64,000 nt of DNA from Tubulanus polymorphus (lineage: Eukaryota > Nemertea > Palaeonemertea > Tubulaniformes > Tubulanidae), in NCBI RefSeq assembly GCF_964204645.1, contig NC_134034.1, positions 1,637,072-1,701,071 on the forward strand. The letters run 5' to 3'. Under the pieces are notes generated by a model. It ran no database searches. It was not told the origin of the DNA and was given only the letters and a program-made list of their open reading frames with translations. Shown here in pieces: positions 48,301-60,300 of the stretch (position 1 is the stretch's first letter; the number at the start of each line of letters is the position of its first letter). Both the position numbers and the translations under genes were made by a program.

Positions 48301-51300
48301 TAAACATTTTATCAGCACACTTTCAAAAACTGATCGTCCACACTTCACATGTGTTCAGTGCTTCACCTGAGACATTTTCAATTGAAAATGAACTACAAAC
48401 ACCAGACATTAAACATTTTATCAGCACACTTTCAAAAACTGATCGTCCACACTTCACATGTGTTCAGTGCTTCACCTGAGACATTTTCAATTGAAAATGA
48501 ACTACAAACACCAGACATTAAACATTTTATCAGCACACTTTCAAAAGCTGATCGTACGATATTTATTGGCTTTGAAAAAAATGTTTGACGTATACAACAG
48601 TTATTCAGACGTAAAAGTTATCCAGTAGCTCGCTGATATTGCGCAATTCCAGGTTGCGAGTTAGATTTTGACTTAGGCAAATGTTGATGATAAAGGATTT
48701 GGCGAGTATACAAGCTTACCACAGCAATCGCCCCGATTTACCAAGGTCACCGATGACACCTCGTACAAGTCTTCAAGGTCGACCATCCACCATTGCACAT
48801 TGTCAAGACCGCCTGGTTGTTGGTCGGCCGTGTGAGTGCACGAATCGGCCCTGTAGTTCGAATCCGGATTTCCGTCATTCCCGTGAATTGCGATTCCTGA
48901 TTGCTTGTATAAACTACTCTGAGACGAGGGCTTACCGACTAGTGATAACTCATGGTAGGTTGTATTAACTAAATGTGTATAGAAATTACGATTGAAAAGA
49001 ACATTTTCACGACGTTTCTACCCCCTCAATCCCACTCATCAAGAGCATTATTAGCAGGTTCCGCGTTTCTCGTTCGCCTCAACCTCTCAATGCTATTCAG
49101 GGCCCGGTTTTATATACCGGTATAACCTTTAGCCCCGAAACTAACTCAATTGAAAATAACTTAAGTTAGCCCCCTGGTTAAAGGTAATACCAGTCTATAA
49201 AACCAGCCCCAGGGTATTATCATCGGGCTCGTGGTTTCACTTCCCCAATTACCCACTCGCAGTCTATGTGACTTCGAGATAGCTTTAGATTTGAAAATGC
49301 ATTTCAGAAATTCTTGCAACGGTTTTGTAACCAGTATGGCCCAACTGCAGAAGAAACGTGGTACGGATTTACGTGTTATTACCTATGGTTCTAAAATAAA
49401 CTGCGCAGTGAAATATATAGTTTATATTAAATTCTAACGACAGCAGATTGAAAGACAAGATAAATAGCCCAGGTATTACGGGAGGGATTTATATTTCTGA
49501 CGGTCAATCGGTCAATTCATAATTTCGTTCATTTACTTACAAGGATGTTGACCTCTTATTTGTACTTCGCAAATCGTCAAGGCTTCGCCGTTCGCCGGTT
49601 TGGTCAGTATGACGTAACGCCCTGTGATCGTCGGTTTACACTGGATGCGCGTCTTACCGCGCGGTAAACTGGACTCCCGCGTGGCGCAGATTTCACTAGC
49701 ATCGACATCCGTCAGACTGAACGTTTTAGAGACAGGTTGTTGACTGACGATTACCGTTAAGTTCTTCAAGCGATCTTCTGCGAACGTTACACGAGAAAAA
49801 ACAACAGATTTTTAACAAATCTTAAACTACACGAAATATCAACATTGATTTTGGTTTGGCTAACATTGATTGTATAAGATATCTCATTAAATCAATGGGA
49901 GCAAATCCAGATTCAATGGCAACCAATGAGATAAATCTTCAAGGCAGCATTTGAGGATCTGTGAGATAGCTAAAAAGCAATGGCGGCAGAACCAGAACTT
50001 CGAGATAGAGTAGACATCACAATACCATTGATTCTAGTTCGGCCAACATTGATTTTATAAGATATCTCATTAAATCAATGGAGACAAATCAAGAATCAAT
50101 GGTAGAACAGATCCGGAACATTGAGATATATCTTCCAGGCAATACTTGCGGCTCCAGAAGAACGAAATATCTCAGCATCAATGATCGCGGAATTAGAACG
50201 AGTTATAGTAGACCCTGAAGTTAACCCTCGAGTTGATTACCCCAGCATATAACGTGGCCCGGACTCCGATTGCATCTGATTCTAATTCATCATTAAATGA
50301 CTGAAAAGATGGCTGCCTCCATAAAAATTCCCCTATGACATCACCCGATTGTCTAAGAAAGCACCAACTTTCACAGTAGTTCTAAACGGTCGACTTCATC
50401 CTGAAGAGTCAACAGCCTCTGATTATCGAGTGCCCGACAATGACAGGTTTTCATACCGCGAGTCATCGTGATAATGACCCATCCTCGATTGTCCCGTAAC
50501 CTCCGAGAGAATTTATCACGGTACCTCGAGATCCGTGTATTGTGTTCGCCATTATCACCTACTTACCGCAGCAATCGACCCTGTTGACGATCCTAATTTC
50601 GTAGATATCGTACTCGGCCAGTAGATCTACCATCCACCACAGAGGTCTATCAGCCGATACTGTAGGGTTAGTATGGGTACAGCTGGATCTCCAGTACTGA
50701 CCGGCTTCGTTACCGTCATTACCGTGAGAGGCTCGACCCATCGAGTTCACCGTACTGCTCTGCGCTGAAGGATGACCCACGATCGAAATGCTTCTAACTC
50801 CTGCAAATACAATATAATGAAAGAATGAAATGAATCAAAAGAATGAATTCGTATTTTCGTCGTATCGCGACATTGAGGGTAACATCGATCCTGCTTAAAT
50901 TTCATTTTTCTTGTATTTCCAACATCTCAAAGTATCAAATTAGGCAGCCTACAAAATTAACCCCAATCAGTTATTTACCGGTTCAAAAAATAATAATTTC
51001 ATTTTTTGCGATCGGTGGGTTGAAGGGAACTAGATACATCGAAGCTGCTAATGAATCCCCGAGTAGCGCTAAGTGGGTTCGGGGTGGAAAGAAGAGGCTT
51101 CTATTAACTCTAGTGCAGACTGCTAAAGATGTCATACATTGACACGTGTGTGTGAGTTAAAATAATTCGTTTCGACTGAAAAGAAACTCCAGTTCCACTG
51201 GTATATGGGGTACCATTAGAATTCAAAGTTAAATTAAACCCACACAACTGTAGAACTGGATTCGTAGTCAAATCAAACCCATAAATCGTGGAACTTGGTT

Positions 51301-54300
51301 CATAGTCAAATAAAACCCACACAACTGTGGAACTGGATTCAGAGTCAAATAAAACCCACACAACTGTGGAACTGGATTCAGAGTCAAATCAAACCCATAA
51401 ATCGCGGAACTTGGTTCATAGTCAAATAAAACCCACACAACTGTGGAACTGGATTCAGAGTCAAATAAAACCCACACAACTGTGGAACTGGATTCAGAGT
51501 CAAATCAAACCCATAAATCGTGGAACTTGGTTCATAGTCAAATAAAACCCACACAACTGTGGAACTGGATTCAGAGTCAAATCAAACCCATAAATCGGGG
51601 AACTTGGTTCAGAGTCAAATAAAACCCACACAACTGTGGAACTGGATTCAGAGTCAAATTAAACCCATAAATCGTGCAACTTGGTTCAGAGTCACAATAA
51701 AACCCACACAATCTCCCCACACAACCTCCCCACACAACCTCCCCACACAACCTCCCCACACAACCTCCCCACACAACCTCCCCACACAACCTCCCCACAC
51801 AACCTCCCCACACAACCTCCTGCATGTACAATTAACTGACGCAAATAAACATTATTCATAGCTCTAATAACCTCCACTGTAATAGCCCTCTATATATTCT
51901 ATCGACCTATGATTGTTTTATTGCCCAGAATCAAATGAGTCCCATTGAAGATTTATCTGGTAAGACTATCATACCTTCTCTTACTGCTAATCCACCCCTC
52001 ACTAGGACTAGTAGCAATAATAACGCCACATTCCATACAACAGCGGCCATTTTGTTTTTAGCCAGAAGAAAACGAATTCCGCTCGTTCAAAACGCAAATA
52101 TCCAATCTCAATATAGGAACGATACTTTTCAATTGGAGTAAAAGATAAACGGTTATTATTTGTGTCACAGTTAGAAACGGATGTTTGCATCTGAGCTGAT
52201 ATACATTTAATTACATTCATAAACCGGTTCACATACATCAAACTGTTTTATCTTCACTTACTATGTGATCTCTATAGACACTACGGAAAAAAGGTGATGG
52301 CCTTCGTAATTCCCCCTATGACGTCATTGAACTGTAATATATCCCAATCCCCCTATGACATGATCAAATGAATAGGTCTATAAAACTTCTCGAAAATGTG
52401 ATGCTCTCCATTAACCCCCCTATGACATCATACCATTATCTAGGTCACGTAGTTATCTGAAAGACCCCACGTAAAGAAGATGGCTACCTTCGTAGATCCA
52501 CCTTCGACGTCATCAAATTGCTAAGACATCTAAATGATTGCCAGTTATATTTTGAAACTGAAAATAAAAAAAAAATGACAACTTCCCCCTATGACATGGC
52601 AATAAACACGGCTAATGAAATTGATCGTTTTTGTGGTTTCGGATATGACGTCACACGGCAGATGGAACCGACGCTTTGCGGGGGGTCGGATCAAAAGATT
52701 CGCGGGCGGATATAAAAGTTTGAAATGAATTGAAAGAAGATAGCAATCATCTACAGAGATGGGTAAAGAGAGGGAGAAGGGGAGAGAGAGCAAAAGTAGC
52801 TTAGAGATTATAATTCGCTGTAATTAACGATCTTTTTGAAATCCGTTTTTAAGCGAAAAGCGGCCGCGCGTGGGTCGCGTTTTCCTCGTGTTCTCAGAGC
52901 GGCGCAGATAAAACGCCGCGGGCTAGGCAACCGTCGTAAGCACACGTGAACTACTTAAATCCGCCGGTTCTTTCGGTAAATCAGATTCGAATCGAGGGGA
53001 GTTCTGTGGCGCTGCTTTGATGATTAATCATCGGTCGTTCGAACGCGGAATCTACGAAAGCGACTGCGGCACGCGAGTGCGGAGTGTGTGTGTACTGTAT
53101 CAATTAACAGCGACGGATATTAAAACGATTGTTGTTAACGCTGATTTCCGTCAGATAGTCCTGGTTTAATAAATTCGCCCGAGTAAAGCGTGTTGACTTT
53201 GACGGGATCTACTCGCGGTGGTAAACACCGTGTATATATATAGGGAGGGATATTGATGTTTGAGCGGACTAGATACGCACGACACTTCCGCTTCCGCTAA
53301 ATGGCACCTCCTTTGTGCGAACTGTGGGGTTGTTTTATATCCCGAGGGGGCAGTTCAAAATCTCTTTGCTATTTCACAACGTACGTTATAGTATCAAAGA
53401 TAGATTGAGGGAATCTCCCTCTAAAAAGAGAAAAAGGATGGAAAACTACGTCCTTAAAAACTATATGCCCTGGGGCAAAGTTTATTCGTGAATTGTATAC
53501 GAACAATCGTGGGAAAGGTCAAGATTGAATTCAAAAAGTTTAGAATTTTGATGACGATTTCACCTGACGATGATCTCTTGGGTGAGATCGAAACGTCGTG
53601 TCTTTTAAATATTTTAGATTTAGTAAATTAATTCTGGTTTTTAATTCTTTTAATCTGTAAATAGTGGGATTTCATCTTATTAGAATTTTGAATTTAAAGA
53701 AAATGATCGGTAGGTTAAGTGGAAAAAGTAGTCTCCCCGGCCGGGAATCGAACCCGGGTCTCGCACGTGACAGGCGCGGATACTCACCACTATACTACCG
53801 AGGACTGATTGAGCGTTCAAGTGGACTTTTGAGCAAAATTGTTAACAGCTGGGCAAACGACAGCGATTGCCGCTCTGGTGACGGCGTCGAATACGTTTTG
53901 ACGAATTTGACTGAATCGTTGAAGTCATTGTAAATAGAGAGGGACTGACTCGTCAATCGAAAAATTGAATTCGTCTTTAGCGAATAATGAAAATTTTAAC
54001 GGTGAATTCAAAAACCGACGAATCTCTCGACGAAAATGATTCTGAAATCTAGCAGACAACTTTGCAAATAAAACCCGAGACGTATTTTATCGCTGTTGGT
54101 CTCAACTTTAATTCGCGACCGGCTTGTTTGACGTTTAATCTCGGTAATTAGTTTGTCTAGCTGTGTTTACCCCCGAATTAGATTTTTTTCGAATCTAATC
54201 ACGTGGTATTTAAGCGTCACGCACGGCGTGCAGCGTGACCTTGACATTGGCCTGACCTCGCCGTTGAGGGTGTCGTCTGATCCGAATACGAAAAAAGTGA

Positions 54301-57300
54301 ATTCTCTCGATTTTCGTATTCATGAGTTTAACGTATATTCTCGACCGCTCTGAGACAGGCCTTCGCGCACCGTTTGAAGTGAGACGCGCGGGGGATTTGG
54401 CGCCGTGCACCGCAGTCGTTTGACCGCGGGTTTATAGAGTTAATACTCTCTCTCTGAGCACTTCTCTAGACTTCGCGGAAACCTTATACTAAATTAGAAC
54501 CGATTTAATCAAACTTTCTTCGAGGTTATGGGGTCTCTTAGCACGACACAATATCTGCTGCAGAGACAACACGTATATACCTCGATATATATTTAGTTTT
54601 AAAGTAATACAATAAGTAGGAGATAATGTTGTTATTAGTATCGATGGTTCCACGTTGAAACGACGGTTGAGTTGAACGTGGAATTAGTGCGGATTCACGT
54701 ACAACAAACTGTGATCATTAATTCAACGTTGGAACAAAAATGTTGAAGTCATGCGAGGCATCTCATCGTCCAAAACAACCTTATTAACCTCAATATAACA
54801 TTGAATTTCAGCATCGTTGCAATGTAAATTAAACTTTGTCTGGTTTAAGTCTATAGACCCTTCCAGACAAGATGTCTGCCTCCACAGATTCCCCCTATGA
54901 CATCATGAAATTGCTAACCAGCAAAGTGATCGGATTAGCCGGTATAAAACACAGGAAGGATTCGAACAATCAATACTGGTAACATCCGGTACGTGACACA
55001 GTTAATAGGATTATACGTCTGTTTATGTGAGTGTGGGGGCACCTGACGTGTAGGGGATTTCATTAATGTCGGTCCTGGGACCCTGTGACTCATCTGAACT
55101 TTAATGCGTCCCTGACTATCCCGCCTAGTGTCAGATCCTTGTTTCAAAGTCGAAATAAAATCTACTTTATTCCCAATTCTAACATTTAGCCCTTGACATC
55201 CCTATTTTTGACGAGGGCTCCTTTAAATACATGGGTCTTATCAAAGCTAACGACCTTCAAATTTCGCCTATGCTGAATTCAATATGTATGGTGGCTGATT
55301 TGGGCCATACTAGAAATAATTTCTGTATGGCTAAAGGCACGATGAAAGATTTTTGCAGTGTCAGATTTTTTTTTTCATTTTGCCACCATCCATATCCGAT
55401 GCCCTTTTTTCGTTCCGGACTGGTGTGTTCGTAAGGCACACAACAAATGAAATCAATCAAATAGATTGGAGGGAGAATCATCACTATTTCAAGATGAACA
55501 TATACTTTCAGCCCAGCCTTCAGACCCAGCCCGCGCTTGTCAATATAGACCAGAATCAGTTCTAAACAGTTATTTATATAAGTTGTGAAAAATACCATTT
55601 TGAAAGAGAAAGATAATACAGTAAGAAAATTGAAAAAAAAGATTTATATCTGGTTTTTGAAAATGTTATTTCTAATAAATTACGAATTATGTGTTGATTC
55701 TGTAGATTCAAATTTCAAATATAACGGGCAGTAACGGTGATTTATGGTGATTGAGGTTTATTCACTTTTTCGTTTACCTCAACCTTTGCTTGCTCGCATT
55801 GGCGCGATAACTGAAATTGATGGTCGACCATATTCTATAGATAAAATCTCCCGAATAATTTCCCAGGCAGTCTTAGAGAATATTCTCGATTTCGATTCTA
55901 GATGAAAAATGGCCCCCGCAACTGAGACTATAAACTATAGTTTAAATATACACGTGTACTCAATGCGTTAACGTTTGATTTTCCAGCGTTAACGCTTCTC
56001 TCAAACAGTAAACATCCAGCGTTTGGACGGAGTGGCGTCGTATAAATACGCGTCCGCGAACAATAAGCAATAAACACGTAGGGAACGTGTCAAATCGACG
56101 TCAACGGCTTCGATTGTTACAATAAACGATGCTTTTAGCGATAGTCGTAATGGCGGCAAGTGTCATTGTTGTATATCTCCATAGAGATATAAACGCTATT
56201 AAAAGGCAGACGATCGCCGTCGTCGTAATAAATATCGATATAAACCGTTATGAGGCGTATATCTATTGTACTTACCGGCGGCTCGAGTCAGGTGCCTTCC
56301 TCTCTCTCCTCTCTCTCTCCTCTCTCCCATTTTATCCTCTCCATCACATTCCCTGTCCCCTCCCTCCACTCCCATCAACACAGTTCGTTTATGATTCCTT
56401 TTAATTCGTTACCTAACCATTCAGGACAAAGTTCCGAGGTTTTTCGTTTGATTGAACCGAAAACTCGGTCAAAATCATTTCATCTTCAATTTCTTTTAAT
56501 CAAAAATCAAATCAAACCCTCGCAGCTGCAGAACTGGATCCATAGTTGAATTGAGTCAAACTGTGGAGCTGGATTCTGAGTCAAATTAAACCCGAACAGC
56601 TGTGGAACTTGGGTTTAGAGTCATATTAAACCCACACAACTGTGGAAATGGATTCTGAGTCAAATTGAACCCACAGAACTGCGGAACTGGGTTCGGAGTC
56701 AAATTGAACCCACAGAACTGCGGAACTGGGTTCAGAGTCAAATTGAACCCACAGAACTATTGAACCTGCATTCGGAGTCAGATTAAACCATATCATCACA
56801 AATCAATATATTTATATCTTGCGCGAATGATTTTAAGCGTTTTCGAAAGTTTTAACCGTTTCCGGTCGAACTCCGATGTATCACGCGGGTTTGAAGAACC
56901 CCGCCGCGCACTGCGCAGTGTTGATGAGAGCATTAGCGGTGATTCGACTGAAGAATGATTCGTTAATGATTCGACTCGGGTGCAAACTTTTTTATTCCCT
57001 TCAAAAATTCTCCACTCGATTATTTTTCTTTTTTCCACATCAGCAGTATCAGAAACTCAGTTGGAGGGTTTTCTTGTAACGGATATGTTTTCAGCTATCG
57101 TTAACTGTGTTCTATTTTTTTTTTTCACGCTGATAGGGGTTTGTCTAACGAGAGAGCGCGATTGAAAATGAATGCGCGTGATTTGGTTTCCTTGTGTAAA
57201 AACTGTATTTTACGGTACGACGGATAGTTACAAAGATCGCCCGGGCTGACGGAAGAGAAGGGATACGAGGAGAGTGAGGGAGAGAGGAGAGAGGAAAGAG

Positions 57301-60300
57301 GGACAGAGAGGAGAGGGGAGAGTGAGACAGGGAGGAGAGGGGAGAGAGGGAAATAGGTAGAGAAGGAGAGGCCAGAATGGAAGATAGAGATGGAGCGCAT
57401 TCAGAGTCGAGAATAGAAAAAAGGAAATATAGGATAGGGGGCGAGATGAGAGTAAGAGAAAGAGGGAGAGAAATAAAAGAGGGAGTGAGCCGGAGAGAAG
57501 AGGAGAGAGGAGAGATAAATATGGAGAGAGCGAGGGGGTGGAGAAAGGAGAGGACATGGAAGGTTAAGGTAAGAGAGAGGGAGGCAGGAGAGAGAGGAGT
57601 GAGGTAAGGGGAGAATGTGAGGTCGGGGTGTTATATATATCAGAATCATTTCATCTAATCTATAGAGATAACTGTCCAATAAGACGAGTGCTCAGGACAC
57701 ACGACCAGATCAATCGGGAAGTCCTGTTAACTGGTCATTATGGTGACTGATTCGAACTGATGACCTATGTCAAGCTCTGACTAGTCAAGTAGGTATAAAA
57801 CCCAGACGTGCCCGTCTCTCGCTCTTTAGTCCTTATACTATATTCTGGTTTCACCTGCTGCAAGACCCTCGCTCGCGTATAAACTCCTAGATTAAACAAT
57901 CTTGCCATTAACAATTACCGTTCGCCGATCACGTGCAGCTTAATCTGTACTTCGATTCCCGATTTCAAAATCAACACCTCCCGTTTCGATCCCGGCACGC
58001 GTGGTGCGTTTGTAAAGAGACACCAAACCAAACAAATCTACCAATCAAATCAGGGTCAATCCTTGTATTAAGAACAACCGTTCATCCAGTCTGGCCTGGA
58101 AGTGGTTGTTCCCACAGCGATCTCCTTCGCTCTCTACAATCCTATAGATGGTAGTCCATCAGGCACAAAGGTCTTTAGTGAACAACAACCGAAGTTTCTC
58201 ATTCCTGAATTCTTGGACTCTGCATCAGTATCTATAGAGCGAATATCAAACGGGAACGACTTAAAAACCAGCGTTTTTGAAGTAAATGTTTCTAATAATC
58301 GAATTATCGACAAAGAACTGAAAAATCAAAGCTGCACCAGTTCTTTATTATGCGGCAGTACTTCACACGGTTAGGTCGTCTGACTGCGTGTGTCGGTGCT
58401 ATTCGGCTAGAGAGATTTATTAGATTAGTTACAACCCTCGTCCGGCGTGTCATTGCCAATCTAATTACACGTGACAGTTCACGGCGTAAGCCACCTAAAA
58501 AATCAAACCAATTAGTTAATTACCGGCGATACGACGACGACGACGACGACGACGACAAGCTCTTTCTTTCGGGAGAACGAGGAGTGTCCTCCGCTGCCAG
58601 GGACGGACGTGTCACTGGCGTATTGAATATCAATAAAGTTAGTTCTGTGGTCATCTCTGCGTAGTATCGAATACCGATAAGTCAGAAGTTGGTGACAATA
58701 TTGACCCCGCTGTCGGTGTTGTGAATGCGACGGTTGTGTCCGATTGATCGACCATCAGCAGTTGACTTTACGCGCTACACGCAGGGGGGGTGACTCAAAG
58801 GTTTCCCCGTGGGAATCAGCAAATAGTTAAAAGTATCGGAAACGTGGTAGTAGGAAAAATACTTTTGTTTATAAGAGAAAGAGTAGAACTAATAGATTGT
58901 TGAGGGCTCGAAAGTCGACTGTGGCGATCGAGGATTCTACTTGTGGCAAGTGAGAATCAACCAGGTGTCGCTTGTGCGCAGTAGGACATCAACTACTGCG
59001 GCAATAGAGGATTCCACTTGTGGAAAGTGAGGATCCACCAGGTTTTGCTTGTGTGCAGTAGGACATCACCTACTGCGGCAATAGAGGATTCCAATTGTGG
59101 AAAGTGAGGATCCACCAGGTGTCGCTAGTGTGCAGTGGGACATCAAACTCCGGAAATAGAGGAGTCCACTTGTGACAAGTGAGGATCCACCAGGTGTCGC
59201 TAGTGTGCAGTAGGACATCGACTTCTATCAAGGATTCTGCGTGTGGCAAGTGAGGAACCACCAGGTGTCGCTAGTGTGCATCGGGGCTGCGATGCCGGAA
59301 TTATCCTCAGATTCAATTAAAATCTATCCATTTATAAATTTGACAAATCCAACGATTGACGAGATCAAAACCGAATATCTAATCTGATTTTTTTTCGATG
59401 TTGGAGGCTAAATATATCCAGATGAAAATTGATATCGTCCTCATTAAACAAACAGTGTCTATTAATAATGCATAATTCGTCTGACACGACGACCACCCTT
59501 GCCACAGCCGCTGACGACAGTTCAGCCGAGAATTTTCATTCCAGACAGTTCCGTCTTTTTTGCGTGATAAGAACCTGATAAAAAGTAGAACGGAACGACC
59601 TTTATACCGTGTAAGCCTGTTGATGTTCGGCCGATGGCGGTAATTAGTGTGATTGAATCTATTAAAGTTAATTGCGTTCGCGCACAGTCACGTGACTAAC
59701 CGTCGGTTTTCCTCATGATCAAGACTCCATAAGAAAAAAAGACTTTACCGGTTACAACTTTACCGCAGTAAGAGACAGAGCCTACTGTATTTCATAAACT
59801 CTTACTCAGTATTTGATACCAACTCGGAGCAGAATTTTACCAGTCTCAACTTTACCGCAGTAAGAGACAGAGTCTACTGTATTTCACAAACTCTTACTCA
59901 GTATTTGACACAAACTCGGGGTAGAATTTTACCGGTCTCAACTTTACCGCAGTAAGAGACAGAGTCTACTGTATTTCACAAACTCTTACTCGGTATTTGA
60001 CACCAACTCGGGGTAGAATTTTACCGGTCTCGACTAAACGCAGTAAGAGGCGGAGTCTACTGTATTTCACAAACTCTTACTCGGTATTTGACACCAACTC
60101 GGGGTAGAATTTTATCAGTCTTAATTTTACCGCAGTAAGAAGCAGAGTCTATTCTATTTCACAAACTCTTACTCAGTATTTGACACCAACTCGGGGTAGA
60201 ATTTTACCGGTCTCAACTTTACCGCAGTAAGAGACAGAGTCTACTGTGTATTTCATAAACTCTTACTCAGTATTTGGCACCAACTCGGGGTAGAATTTTA

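Noticed and set aside
49000-49075. A third hammerhead-like motif on the minus strand (TTGATGAG...GAAACGTCGTG)
   Set aside because: The 3' part matches the other motifs, but the C of CTGATGA is replaced and the middle cannot form a stem. It may be a decayed relative.
51559-51877. Open frames of 61-100 residues with repeated SPHNLPTQPPHT or GRLCGEVVWGGCV
   Set aside because: They are products of the 13-bp and 39-bp tandem repeats.
57125-57679. Pro/Leu/Ser-rich minus-strand frames of about 90-110 residues
   Set aside because: They are composition artefacts of the polypurine tract.
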